Positions 27,001 through 40,300 of a stretch of DNA of 64,000 bases are shown here, in pieces. The translations under genes were made by a program, and so were the position numbers. The stretch is from Onchocerca lupi. Its lineage: Eukaryota > Nematoda > Chromadorea > Rhabditida > Onchocercidae. The notes beneath the pieces were generated by a model. It did no database searches, was not told the origin of the DNA, and saw only the letters and a list, made by a program, of their open reading frames with translations. How positions within the stretch are numbered: the first letter of the stretch is position 1; every line of letters starts with the position of its first letter. Location: assembly GCA_028564675.1 (NCBI GenBank), contig JAOVVO010000123.1, positions 90,137 through 154,136 of the forward strand, read 5' to 3'.

Positions 27001-29454
27001 TATTAGCAATGATAAATATCTAGAGTACAAAAAAAAAAAAAAAAACTTTTTCCCGGTAGATCTCAAAAACGAATCAAAAAACAGAAATTTTAAGTTTTTC
27101 AGTTTCTAGATTCTAAGATCATTAGTTTGCATCATCATTTGTACATTTGCAATTTGACTGTATTCAAGAATTTCAATTATAATTTCAATGGTGGAATTAG
27201 ATGTTATGTTATCAAAATGAGTTTTGATATCATTGAAGATAAATTAAAACTTTACCCAATATTTATAATTGCAAGAAATAACAGATAATAGAATTAACTT
27301 TGAAAATCCCTTAATTACAAAGGAAACTTACTTAATTGTCGCTATTCACGTCACAAACTTATCCATTACAAATCACTCACACAATTTATCATTTCGAAGA
27401 TGGAATTTCGATGAAATTTCTCGTCAAAGAAAAAAACGAAGATTCGTAACTAAAAAGCAATTCTCGAATATTTAGCAAGGATAAAATTGGATTAAAAGTA
27501 AAAATTTTCAAAGAAATTCGTAATTTCATCTATGTTCGTATGCTATCCGGCTATAATCATTGCTGAGAAGACGAGTTATGAAGTACTGTTGATAAACCGG
27601 AAAGAATAAATATTTAGGAAATAAAGAGCATAAAATCATCAACTTTCATTTGTTCCATCTCTAACATTTTTCCAAAACACCTCGAGACTTGAGATATTTT
27701 TCGAAATTTCTCGAGATATACTTTTGGTTTCGTAAATTTCAAGAGAAGCTTATCGCATTGTTGAATTTAGTTTAAGCTTATAAAAAAAAAATCCACTAAT
27801 TGACAGTGAAATAATAAAAGTTATGGTAGTTCGAAGTCACTTCAAGTAATCAGAATTTCAGGAAATTTCACGAAACCTAACCAAAGAAACAGAAAAAAAA
27901 AAGGGAAAGAAGACAGAAAGCAGGATTTCAGGAAATCTCAAAATATCAGGATAGAATAATTTCTGCTCATTTTTAAAAGTAGTGTCTCCAGTCCTGAAAA
28001 AAAAATTTTTTTTTTTTGCATCTTTTAATATGACTAGTGTGATAGCAACATGATCGTTTTCGGATGGATAACAAAAGTAACGAACATTCAATTTTTCCAA
28101 GCATTCTTAATTAGTTTAAAAAAAACAAGCTAACAAATTATATTCTCGATAATAAAGAGAAGCTTCATTTCAATGTGTTCGAATCGATTATTTGATTTGG
28201 AAATATTCAAAAATTACAAACTTTACGAAACAAAATTCTGATTCTGACATCGAAAATTAATCCTATCAAAGAATGAAAACTATTCTCGTCTCTTTAATAA
28301 TAGTAATTAGAAATCAGTTCAAAATTTAAGGGTTATAACTGATGAGAAATTATCGAAATGGACGAACGAAAAGGTCAAAAAGGAGAATGTTGACTAATCT
28401 TTTGATTTGACCTCCGTCTTAGCCCTATTTTCTGCAATGATACCAGCTGCATTTTTCCGCACTAGTCTATTATTATCGGAAATTTCAATAAGTAGCCTAA
28501 GAATTGTATCCAATTTTTTTTTTCCTAGATTAACCAATTTCCATCTCTTTTACTCCCTTCAGTCATTTTCATGTATCTCTAATTTGGTTTGTTAAGAAAT
28601 TTTATTCCAAAATGCGTCATATAACATATATTTTGATATTTAGTATTTATTTATTTCAAATTATTTATTTCGACTTTGAAAGTTTAAAAAATTTACTAAA
28701 AAAAAAAATTTGTCAATGCGCGTCTTTTCAATCAACGAGGATAGGAGTGAATGTTTTATAACTCATACACTTTCTTACATAAAAAACTTACTTATTACAA
28801 ATAAAAATTAAAAAATCCACCAAGCACCCTCCTCCCCATATTTCGAACCTTTGAACTTCTTAACGAAAAAAAAAAAGGAGAAAAGAATAAATGATAAGAA
28901 CCATTGAGAAGAAATCATTAAATTCAATTAATTTGAATTTTGGATTGTCTCAACAATCAAACAACTTTTTTTTTTCGATAAATACAATTAATGAATGAAA
29001 AGAAAAGAACACTGTTAATAAAAAAAAAGCTCAAAATTTCAATAAATCGATTTAAGAATTTTAAAAATAAGCTACGCTCTATCATATAAAAAATTTACTT
29101 TTAATATTGGTGTAATAATTATCGCTAAAGATAATGATGAGAACAAAATAGTTCTCTTAAATAGACCTTCTGAATTTCTGAAATAGATTTTCCGAATAGA
29201 CTTTCTGAATCTCCAAAATAGATCTTCCGAATAAACCTTCTGAATCTCCGGCATAGACCTTCTGAATCTCTTTCCTCTCAAAAACTTTCTGCAATGACGT
29301 GACAATTGGAACACATAAACGAATCATAAAAATACAGTAAAAGTGAATCTAAATTGGCATTTTGTTCAAACATATACAGAAAAAGTGATTAAGCGACCAC
29401 CGACTAACATCATTTGTTTGAAGGATAGAATGCACACATACATGCCTAATACTT

Positions 29455-29470
29455 ACACACACATACATAC

Positions 29471-29501
<31 letters not shown>

Positions 29502-29512
29502 AATACATACAT
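29455..29512. repeat. CA / CATA microsatellite
   Basis: A compound simple repeat of ACACAC and CATACATA units. The apparent reading frame over it (histidine-threonine-rich) is a product of the repeat. Confidence 0.9.
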
Positions 29513-29894
29513 ACATGAAATTAAAAGATTAACCAGTTTCGAAACATAAACCAGTTTAAAAATGAAATTAAATTAACAGTTCAAGATTTTCCTGTCCACT
29601 TATTTGACTTGTAAAAATGAGTAATTTGTGTGTGTCATATTTCAGAATATTCAAATTCAAATTTTTATAATTTCGAAAATATATTTCATCATATTGATAA
29701 ATTATATTTCAGACTTCTCAAGTTTAAACATTTCACACATTTCAATCTGAATCCTTTGATAAAATTATAATTTAACGATTTTTTAAATTCGGGATAACAA
29801 ATCATACGAATTCAGATTTTTTAGGCATTTTAGGAGTTCAGAACAGTTTGACGAATTTTCAGTGATCATTCGATTTGCTGCTTTGTAAAATTGA

Positions 29895-30373
29895 TTATCA
29901 CTGTTATTCTTAAGATCAAGAATCATTGGTCATAATGTATGACATAATTTGGCCCACATTAACAGAAGAGCATTTGGCTTATCAGCTGCATTGAAAAATT
30001 CTTCGACATAACAAGATAAAGCAAGGAATTAAAACTTCGTCGATATCTTTTAAATATTATCAGCATGCTGTAATAACTTTTATAAAAATTGTAGAAAGCT
30101 GATAATTCTCACTGTTCACTTAAGTCATCACTGATAATATTCACCTTGCTCAATTATTCGATAATTACATTCAATAATGCACCTTTCATTTGCTGGAACG
30201 ACATTTAAATAAGATACGGGAAAGTGATAATCTCGTTGAGCGAAAAAAAAGTTATGACCTTATCAATCACTGGGTACTTGTCAGATGATAATACTCGTTT
30301 GATTTGTCATCTGATAAGCATATTTATACTGCTATCAGTCATTGATGTATTATCACCCCATATTTATAGATAA
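29895..30373. promoter_or_regulatory. Cluster of WGATAR (GATA-factor type) motifs
   Basis: By hand I count about 13 TGATAA/AGATAA/TTATCA/CTATCA matches in 480 bases, starting at 29895, 29979, 30014, 30057, 30100, 30132, 30225, 30259, 30285, 30312, 30332, 30350 and 30368. A rough estimate from base composition expects two or three. The cluster ends about 350 bases before the U1 gene. A regulatory role is inference. Confidence 0.35.
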
Positions 30374-30667
30374 AATAGAATAATTTCATCCAAATATTAC
30401 AGAATTAATAAATATAACAAGGGAATCAATTCCTCATAATTTCATTTTAATATGTAAATTTTCGGACTTCAAATTTAATTTAATTTGATTTTGTTAAAAT
30501 AAACTGTTAATGATGGCAGTAGCGATGAAGAGTTGTGACTGCTGCCATTTAGACTAAATGAACATGTGAAGAGAGCAATTTTCTATCGCTGTCTATCTCT
30601 CCTCAGCTGATGGACTCTCTTATACATTTCTTCTTGTATTAGCGGCCATTAGAAATTTGATTTTAAA

Positions 30668-30689
30668 CCACTCGGCATTCCATGTGTCG
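30668..30689 (+). promoter_or_regulatory. Proximal sequence element (PSE) of U1 copy 1
   Basis: CCACTCGGCATTCCATG begins exactly 53 bases before the U1 first base. The minus-strand U1 copy has a CCACTTG-ATT-ATG element at the identical distance, about 14 of 22 positions matching, while the surrounding DNA is unrelated. That is what is expected of the snRNA PSE bound by SNAPc. Confidence 0.7.
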
Positions 30690-30720
30690 TGGAATAGTAT
30701 AGCTGAGTGGGGTGGCTCAT

Positions 30721-30883
30721 AAACTTACCTGGCTGGGAGGATCTCGCGATCATGAAGGCGGGACCTCCATGGTGAGGCTTGGCCATTGCACTTCTCGGTC
30801 CGGCTGACCCGTGTGGCTATCCCGAGTTGGGGTCAGCCAACAGCAAAATTTTTGCGTTTGGGGACAGCGTTCGCGCTTCCCTG
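30721..30883 (+). ncRNA. U1: U1 snRNA, canonical copy
   Basis: Spliceosomal RNA that base-pairs with 5' splice sites in the nucleus. The 5' end AAACTTACCTGG carries the normal recognition arm ACUUACCUG. Stem-loop I has the U1-70K loop GATCATGAAG; stem-loop II has the U1A loop ATTGCACTTC; stem-loop III follows. The Sm site AATTTTTG precedes a stable 3' hairpin with a GCGTTCGCGC core and the RNA ends at CCCTG. The length of 163-164 nt is the standard U1 length. A PSE lies 53 bases upstream. The spurious reading frame at 30779-30964 is this RNA plus flank. Confidence 0.96.
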
Positions 30884-31982
30884 CTATGGTCGAAACAAAC
30901 TAGCGATCCAGGTGGAGGGATGACAATCTTCCTAAACAAATGCAATGCAAAGTTGCGAATGTAAAATCGCTTTGAAATCTAACGAACACAGACTAACAGT
31001 AATTTTTCGATAGATGACAAATTATCATCTGATTTCCAGCTTTATCATCTCATCATCTAATTTTCTGTTTTCACACGAAGTCAATTACTACTCGAATTTG
31101 TGACGAAAATGAAGAAAATTTTAAATCTCAGGTTATAAAAAACAAATAGATTTATAGACCATCTAACTGTTCTACAACTGCAACTTTCTAATTACCTTAA
31201 CTTTCATTACCCAGATTTGTTGACATTTGCCTTCTACAGCAAAGCAGCAAATATATCATATCAAAAAAAAAAGAAGAAAAAAAACTGCAATTTTCACCAC
31301 TATATCACAAATCCATAAGAAAAAGGAAAATTACTTGTCATTTTATATTTTTTATATAAGAGATAACTCTTAGGTAATTTAGATATAATTTAAGATGTAA
31401 AGATTTTAATCTAAATTATGAAATAGATTTATAACTTCAAGCCAGAAAATCTATCAATGAAAATATTTTTTTTGAATCTATCAATGAAAATATTTCCAAA
31501 AAATCCTAAGAATTAGAAATTTCCTTTAAATCTTTCAATTTAATCTTTGAAATGCATTAGATCGTTCGACTTATGATTATTTTCAAAGATACGTCTTAAA
31601 GCAATAATCTTTCTAATATTATCCGATTCCCAGTTTCCGTACTTATATTTAATGCAGGATAATTTAGTTGCCAATTAGGAAGTTAAAGAAAAAATAAGCC
31701 TAAAGCTCTTCAAGTTTCCTCATTGATAGGAAACTTAGAAAACAAAAGCTTAATTAGACTAACTCACCTGGCTCACCTGAGATTTCTTTAGATTTTATAA
31801 TTTAATCTTAGTTGTAAAATTACTCCTCTTTAACCGAAATAATGCCTAATGTTACTGATGTTTGCAGTTTATTTGTTTCGGGATTCAGTTAAATGCCCAC
31901 TCTCCATCCGTCTACACGACTTCTTGGCCCTCCTAGTTCAAATCTCGCTACATTACAACCTAAACCAGCAAGCAAATCATCA
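30884..31982. other. Spacer between the two convergent U1 genes
   Basis: About 1.1 kb of AT-rich sequence between the 3' ends of the two U1 genes. No open reading frame, repeat or RNA structure stands out to me. Confidence 0.6.
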
Positions 31983-32146
31983 CAGGGAAGCGCGAACGCT
32001 TTCCCCAAACGCAAAAATTAAGCTGCTGGCCAATCCCGACTTGGGATTGCCACACGGGTCAACCCGATCTAGAAGTGCAATGACCGAGCCTCACCATGGA
32101 GGTCCCGCCTTCATGATCGCGAGAAGCCTCTCAGCAAGGTTAGTTT
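31983..32146 (-). ncRNA. U1: Variant U1 snRNA with altered 5' splice-site recognition arm
   Basis: Read on the minus strand this is a 164-nt U1 homologue with the same landmarks as the plus-strand copy: loop I GATCATGAAG, loop II ATTGCACTTC, Sm site AATTTTTG and a terminal hairpin with GCGTTCGCGC, ending CCCTG. The 5' arm reads AAACTAACCTTG rather than AAACTTACCTGG: U6 is A and G11 is U. It would pair with AAG|GUUAGU. Stem II has a C-G to U-A swap and a mismatch turned into C-G; stem III also pairs better. The PSE-like element lies at the same 53-base distance. These changes suggest a functional paralogue rather than a decayed pseudogene, but expression is not shown by sequence. Confidence 0.85.
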
Positions 32147-32177
32147 AAGGGCTTTTGCTGGCACCCATTCGAAGATG

Positions 32178-32199
32178 CCATGCATTCAATTTCAAGTGG
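32178..32199 (-). promoter_or_regulatory. PSE of the variant U1 gene
   Basis: On the minus strand CCACTTGAAATTGAATG starts 53 bases before the variant U1 first base, matching the element of the canonical copy in both sequence (about 14 of 22) and spacing. Confidence 0.65.
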
Positions 32200-34384
32200 A
32201 TTCCTTTGTGCAACATAACGACCCTTCCCTTCCTTTCTATCTCTGTTGCACCGTACAAATTACTGGGAAACCTCCATATTTCGCGTAGTCTTTTCGCTTT
32301 GCGTCGCAGAATTTATTTTCCAATCAAATTTTATGCTAATTTATTTCAAACATTTGTGTGAATTAGTGACATTATGAAGCTGTGCTCTTAGTGAATTCAA
32401 AGTATTGTTTGGATTGAGAGATCAAACTTTGGAAATTGATTTTTTCTGGAAAAATTCCGGAATGTTTCACTGTTGGAGCATTTTTATTTAAACTATGAGG
32501 AAATAGTAAGGTGAAGAGTGAATTATTCGTTTGAAAAGTCCCAAATATGATGAAGACAGTGACAAAGAAAACCAAAAACCAGGTAGTTTCTGATTCTCTA
32601 CTAACATAGCTTTTTGATATCTACATCAACAGCTTCAATGTATTTTTTTAAAAAATGTACTTTTGAGAGTTATTAGATTTCAAATCATAATCGCCCTCAA
32701 CTAACCGGGCTATAGTCGAATAAAGAATTAAATAGTGTTTATTTTGTAAACGGAATCGTAAGATAACCGAAAATAGTTCGCAGTTCGACGATCCTGAAAA
32801 TCATGTTTTTACCATAAATGAAGACACTTTTGGCAACATGAGGATTATAGACAGATAAAAGTCACACATTGGATAAAAAAATATGACAAAATTTATTCTT
32901 TAAAAAATACGAGGCGATTTCGCTAAGATATGAGGATCAATAAAGATACCTCAAGACTTCATTTTTCGTTAGGATATTAAAATATTGTCATATAACTAAA
33001 ATATGGTGAATTTCAGAAGTTCATCTCATTACCCAATCCCTTTCATTGAAAATAGCTCATTTTCTTCAAAGAAACTCTTCTATTATTCTTATTCACAAAT
33101 TTTTCCTTCTGAAGATGAAGAGCAGGTGGTAAAATGTCAATCGATAGAATCGGAAAAAATTATGAAATGTCTATTAACAACTAACAACTGATAATATGTT
33201 TGCTTTTGACAAATGCGATTTTTCAAGAGAAATTTTTCCACTTTGCTGACATTCGTATGATTTGATTTCTTCATTCATCTTCCTCGTAACTTTTTGGCTG
33301 TAATATTTGGATCGTTGCATAATTTATTCTTCCACAACAGCATTAAACAATGGTGAAAAATGAAAAAGACAGCTTATGAAAACTAACAAATCAATATATG
33401 GATTTGAAGGATGGATTATGCGAAATCCGGTCTGTATGATGTGTAGCTCCTGCTCTTCGAACTGATGCTGTATGAAAAGATGAAATAAGGGAAAACAACG
33501 AAATCGAGCTGTGAAACAACTGAAGTACAAAACAGTGTCGAAATTTATAATAAATCATCTTTCATCTGTTTACTTCAGAATTTCTTTTTTTTCTTTAATT
33601 TCATTCTTCAAAGTTCTTCATGTCCAGTTTTCTTTCAATATATAGAAGACGTCATCAGCATAAGAAAATGCTTCTTTGGATATTTTCATCTTTTAAATAT
33701 CCGAAAAGAAAACTAACCACACAACTAACCAGTGTAAAAATCGAGATCGAAATTTATTTCCACAGCAAGAAAATAAATAGCAACAAATATCCTCTATCAC
33801 ACAAAATAATGTTAATTATTCGGATTTCAAAAACAAAAAAAAAGTCCCGTTCCAAGTCCCACTTTTCACCCGAGAAGTTTAGAATTGTGGCATGACTACG
33901 AGATTTGTCAAAATGATAAGGTGGAGCAGCGAATTTTCCTTCTTTTTACAAACATATTTATGAAAAAAAGCAGAATATATAAAACACAATATATAAAACA
34001 AACACAAAATTTAAAACAACAAAAAGTGGCATATAACCTTGCGCAATATTGCCGTTAAAAATTCTCTTTACTGCCAAAGCATGCAAGCTGAAAGTAAAAG
34101 GCTTCGAAAAAATAAATTGCTAAACGTTCAAAACGCTATCTATTCCTAAACATCAATTGTTGATAAGGTTTTCTTCAAAGGCACAAAAAAAATTTTTAAA
34201 TATCATCTCTATGATTTTTAATTATAAGCAGTTTTTAATCGGATTTTTAAAAGATGTATTCACATTATTCAAAAATATTCAAACAATTCAACAATCATTA
34301 AAAATAACGGAAGTGACAATGGCGAATTAAATTAAATGCCTAAACGTAAAAAAGAAAAAAAAATCGTAACGGATTATCCTTATG
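32200..34384. other. Intergenic region between variant U1 and vps-50 3' end
   Basis: No gene is supported. It contains the vps-50 3' untranslated region at its upper end. The open frames seen here (for example 33620-33895 on the plus strand) are lysine/isoleucine-rich and have no splice or homology support. Confidence 0.5.
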
Positions 34385-37300
34385 CTATTCCTCGAGTGCG
34401 TTGATAATTCGGGTCCGGGCTTTCTTCGAAATATGTGTCGCCACATTCAGTAGTGTTATAATTTGATTCGTCGTGTATTCCTGTGAAAAAATTAACTGAA
34501 GTAATCAAATAGCGGTAGAAACTTGCACACATCCATACCGCTTCAGCCAAAATTTCAGAACAAAGGCTTATCTAAGCAATGACATAAATATTTATTGGCA
34601 TTTCTTGTTTTCAAACTCTCTCAATAAATAGCTAACTTCAGCAAGCAGTTATTTATATTCTAATTGTATGATTTATTTTATACTCATTCAGCTGAGAAAG
34701 ATGCACAATTAAGAACATATTACGAAAAAATAAGTTTCTAATATGTCAAAACCACTCCTTATACCGAAAAAAATTTAAACGCTAAAATTCAGATTTTAAT
34801 TATCAAATTTGCCACGAAAACTCTAATAAAACAATGAATATTACTAACTCTATGTTGTAAAACCCAAGATTCCATCGAACTTTCAGGCAAATAATAAGCT
34901 TTGATGTAACTCTCAACATATGCTTTATGTGGAATTGGCATGAAATCGACAAGCTGTTCGAGTTTTGCAATTAACTGTTGAAAATCTAATTGCATTAATG
35001 CACGTCCTTCATTCGAGCATTTTTTTCCAAATTCACCATAACTTCAAAAAAATTCTATACAAAAAAAGTCTGAGATAATCAATCCTATTAATGAAAATGA
35101 TGAGGCTTTATCCAGTACACTGTTTTACTTTGTAAAGATACAGTGATAAGGATATACAAAGAAAAATTTAGTAAACACTAGGTTAAATCTAAACTGTGGA
35201 ATATAATATACCCTTTGACAAGCGCATTAAATGTACAGTATATAACCGTGCTCCAAAAAGTTTTTTGAACCGGTTTCGTAATTGGTATTTGTTCTGCGAT
35301 TTCCGAAAGCAAATCTTTAATTCTTGAAAATTCCTGCAATCCACATAATCGAATTAATTATGGGAGCAGTGAAGCCCTACCATAATTCCTACTTAATAGA
35401 TCTAAATTACAAATGTCAAATTGTTTGATATAATTTTATTTGTATCAAGAAAAAATACATTAATAAGCAAACAGCGAATAGAATCAAAAACATTGATACA
35501 TTTGATTGAAATGTACAGAAATACAAATGAACGATATGAAATAAGCTGGTGTCAAAGTACAATAATTAAAGAGGAAAGAATTCCTGCTCTTTAAATATTC
35601 ATTTACAGAACATAGGATCCTATGAAGCTTCAGGAAAAAGATGAAGCATGTAATCTGGATTTGAATAATTTTATATTTATCTGAATAAAAATTAAAGTGA
35701 AATTTATGAAACAAAAGAACGCACCTGCAAAATATTATCAACATAAATACTATGTTGCGATTGAAGTTGATCAATATCCCATTTTGTTATCATTACATCA
35801 TTTACAAAACGATCATAATCGATTAAACAGCTTACTGCACAACTATATATACATTCTCGCATTTCTGGTATTACAGCCAGAATCTGAGTTTTTTAATTCT
35901 AATTTTTAAAAAAAAAAAATGATCTGCTATCAAAAATCATAACTTACGCAGTTCCGATTAACTATTCAATCGTATCAAAAATGCAATCACAAGATACAAA
36001 CCTCTGTATAGTATTTTTCGATGATATCATGATCAACAAGTGACTCAATGACTGGACGGATAAGATCAAGTTGTTTAGAGATGAAATTTCTGAAATTTTT
36101 CAAAAATTAGGTTTGACAGAGAAAATTAAGTATCTAATAAAATGGACAGTGCTATTAAAAATAAATCACTTACACAGATTCAGCTCCAACAATGCGTTCA
36201 CGTAAGGCATAACTAGGTCCCGAATCAAGTTTAACATCTTGTAACAATGTACATGGGAAATACTTACATATCTGAAAAAAATCGTACAGTAGGATTTCAA
36301 ATAAAAAAATCCTGCTAATCCATACATGCATGTCAACTTCTGTGAGCTCTAAATTATCTAGAAAACAACAAAATGTAACAGAAATTAAAGATATATCGAA
36401 ATAAAATAAAAAATGAAGTATGATAGGATAGCAAACAAGATTAGCTACATAACTAGTGTATAAATCAAGATAAACTCGCTTAATGAAAGAAAATCCAACT
36501 CACGCATGTATCCTTTGAAGGTGAATCATTACTGAATAAATCATTTTTTAAATTGTCCATAACATTTTTCAAATTTGAAGAGAAAAAAGAATTGGCAATA
36601 TTATGTGCATTTGATATGAAAAACGAATACATCTGGAAAAACACTGAATAAGAAGTTATTCAATGTCTTATTTTTGAACTCTGTGTAAAGTCCTGACAAA
36701 ACAAGATATGTAGTAACAAAATCTTAATAGATAAAATTAAATTTGAAAAAGATATTACCGCAAAGAAAAAATAGCTGCAGAGTTCAAAAATACCATTTAC
36801 AGCTTGTTCAGCAACTGAATGAAGCATATAAGTCATCCGAATGTATTTCCCTAAATTATCAATGATAGATATTAACAAAATAAAAAAATTCAAATGAAAA
36901 AATAATGACAGCAAAGCGGAAAAAATGATAATAAAATTGAGTTTAAAATGAAGGCAAACCAATAAAGCGTAAGAGATTCAACGATGTATTACAAAGAACT
37001 GGAGCCAGCTGTGAGAAATTATCATCAATACTATACCTGTGAATGAAATAAAATATTATTAGAGATTTAAAACAAAGATATTTTATCAATGACAAAAGTG
37101 ACTGCAAGATTCTCACTAAGAAAAAAGTCATCAAAAGATGAAAGTAATGGAATCAAATTCCATTCAATGATATATTTAGCTGCATATGAGAATTCAGAAC
37201 AATGGTTTTATTAACAGTTTATATCATTACAATTCTTTTTCTTTATGTTTATTCATAACGCCCATAAATTATTTCACAAATATATTTTCTTAATTTCACA

Positions 37301-40300
37301 AAACATAAAGAAATTGGATTCGAAATAAAACAGACTATTTCCGCAACTAGAATGCTCTATTTTCTCAAGTCTGTAAAGACTGTAAAATGAAGAACTTACC
37401 TATCACTCTCTACATCATTATTCAGTGAATTCTTCATATTTCCAAGAACGGTAACATCTATATCCTGAAGTTTGAAACATAAGAAACATGTAGTAGCTTT
37501 CTAGTTAACAGCATCATAATGCAAGATTACAAATAAATACTGACTTTAGCACACGAATCCATGTCTGTCATTCCCACCATAAAAGGATTCAAATCAGTCG
37601 GTTGAAGAATTTGAAAGTCTACAGGCTCAGTCAAATCCAGATCAGTTTCGGAATGTATGGAAGAGCCCAATCTTCCTCGATACTCTCTCGATTCTTTCAA
37701 GAAACTGAATTCCTTAAAACTACAAATATAAAACTTTGAAATTCGGTGCTTTCGTCCATCACAGTGAAATATTAAATTATATGATAATCCACTAATTTTG
37801 CTTAATGCCACTGGTAAGTGTGCATTTCTGTTCATCATATCAAGTAATCCACATGCAAATATTTGTTAATCTCGAAGATATAATTTACAAAACACAATTT
37901 CTGAAATAAAAATTCAGTATTAAATATCACACCTGCAAATCGAACAAGGTGAACTGTAATGGTACCGGACATAAAGCAAAAACTTCGTTTTCCAGAAACA
38001 TACGTAGCTCATCCATCCGTTCATAATGGAATCTAAATGAAATACACATAAAGCTGTTCGACTGAATTACAATTCTACAACAAACCTCCTGAAGTACTGA
38101 TGACTCTGCTTTTCCAGTGACATCGTAACTTCATCACAAATGCTGCCAAAATAAGTACGACCAAATTGCTTGAATCTTAAAATTTATAAATGAAGGAGCG
38201 CATTACGGCAAAAAAAATATGCATGAAAAGGTTACATCGTTCAAATCAAAACCATCAGAATTCAATAAAGAGAACTGTAAAGATTATGTAAATGAAAATG
38301 TGAAAAAGTAATAGTTGAAACTAACCGATTTGACATTTCAATAATATCCAAAAACTGATCGATTTTTAAAAGCGAGAGATCATGAGAATATAACAAAGTA
38401 TTGAATTTTATTGATGCAGTTTTGAAAATAGAATGTAACGAATCCACGAGAATTTTACGAACAATACCGACATTTTCTAGAATATGCTCAGAAATGAACA
38501 ATGACCAAAAAGATATAATTAAAAGCAGTTATTATTCAATAACCACAGTCATGAAGATATTGATAAAACTAAATATATCAAGTCAATCACCAATAACTGC
38601 CCATCATTCTGTATTGAAAAATACAGCTAAAAAACTTGAAGATCTAAGTCATAAAATAATAACGAGAAACCAACCACATTTTTCATGTGCATATTCCAGT
38701 CTTTCATCTTCATCTGCATGGAAAAGCAAAATGGAGTGATACGTGAATAATATTTTACAAATAACAAATCCCAACTCACGCACACATTCTATTATTTGTT
38801 CCATGTCCACAGCCTACAGAAAATCTGCATAAAACTCACGCAATTTTAAGAAATTTAAATGAAAAATTACAAAAATTACAATCAAATGTGTCAAATTAAA
38901 AATTACAATCAAATGTGTCAAATGATACCTCACAAAGCTGTTCGTATGACAATTCTTCAACCTTCGTTTCAGTCTTAATTGGCAATATTTTATCAATAAT
39001 AACCGTTCTCGCTGAACTTTCCAAAGTTGCACGAGTAAAACCAACTACTTTCATCGCGCATCCCTTTAAAAATGTTAATATAAAAATCAATCAAAATTAG
39101 AAATCTGCGTACTTCTACTGCAGTTCTAGTATGCTATTTAAAAAAATGTCTTTCCAAGTAAGTTTCTCATGCGGTTTTACATAGGATTATTTCCATATAC
39201 TAGTTAGGCACAGAATTCTTCAGAAGTTGCATAGATAAAATCTTGACACATACTGTTTAAAACTTAAAAAGTTCCAAATAAAAATAAAGCGGCAGATCAA
39301 TTACCTCAACTTTATCTAATAGTTTGTAGGCAGTATAAATCGATGAATAACGATCAACGCTGAATAAAATTGTCATTGACGCCAAACAGTTATCTAAACT
39401 ATTTTCGATGTCCTCCAGCGCTTCACACAATTTTACAGATATCTCTCTATAAATAAGTCCCAGTTTAGAAAACAAGTTCGAGTAGAATGCATAAAGCTTT
39501 TATAGGATGGAGAGAAATTGTTAAAAATCCCTTTCAAAGATACTATTAAGGCATTTCATTCTGATGTAAAAATCTTGACCTGACGCATAAAATTATTAAT
39601 TTTCTTTCAAAAGAAAGCTCATGAACTACTGCCTGAAAATTTTCCAGCGTCCGATTTCAAAGCAATCTGCATACTCAAGTTCCTTTTCGAAGCAGTAATA
39701 TGAATTCACACTCCTTTAATATTTTGGTAATCCCCAATGATATAATAATAATTTTTTCAAAGATATTTTCTGTGAATTGTAATTATTCCGAAAAAGGATA
39801 AGAGATGGTCGACACAAGATATGTGATGAACGAATTATTTTTTACTCTTAAGATTAAATATAAATTATTACTTGACGCAGTTGAATTGACTAAAAGTTAC
39901 TGTAGCTTTTTGCGCTTCATAGCACATATTAATAGCTGCAGGAAAATTTTCCTCCTAAAAAGAATTGGAGAAAAGAATGGCATAGTCACTATATTTCTAA
40001 TCATTTATCCGTTAAATTCAAAACGATGCATAAAAAGGACCAAAAGGAAAGTAAACAATGAAGCATTATAAAAACAAGAACAACAATATCCAACCTGGAT
40101 AAGATCTTTAATCTGGAACTGCACTTCATATAATGTTTTAATAGTCTCAAGGGAGGAGAGCAATTTCTTTAAAAATATTCGATTTCTGTAATTTGCGATT
40201 ATTTGCAAACCATTCTGACTTTCAAGTTTTGCTTGACCAAGTTTTCTGAAATAAAAATAAGAATGAAACATTTTACTTAAAGAAGAAGTATTATTTACGA

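Larger units (their letters stand above)
23182..30666. other. Intergenic region upstream of FHIP1
   Basis: No gene is supported. It contains the FHIP1 5' flank, a dispersed repeat at 23811-24040, many A/T homopolymers, an (AC/TACA) microsatellite at 29455-29512 and a dense cluster of GATA-type motifs at 29895-30373. The remaining short open frames lack coding character. Confidence 0.5.

Noticed and set aside
29343..29549. Histidine/threonine-rich open frame
   Set aside because: Produced by the CA/CATA microsatellite.
31849..32148. Plus-strand 99-codon frame across the variant U1
   Set aside because: It is the antisense of the snRNA gene.
32165..32361. Open frame following the variant U1 on the plus strand
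   Set aside because: No start context, splice sites or recognisable domain; it overlaps the U1 promoter on the other strand.
36335..36365. Possible small vps-50 exon (reads NLELTEVDMH)
   Set aside because: No acceptor/donor pair fits the phase; joining 36504 directly to 36271 keeps frame and homology.
39580..39632. Alternative vps-50 exon beginning AVVHELSFERK after a good TTTTCAG
   Set aside because: It also fits phase, but the merged exon from 39496 gives a better match to the family (FYSNLFSKL region). Left as an alternative.
39805..40071. Plus-strand 88-codon frame
   Set aside because: Antisense to a vps-50 exon and its introns.
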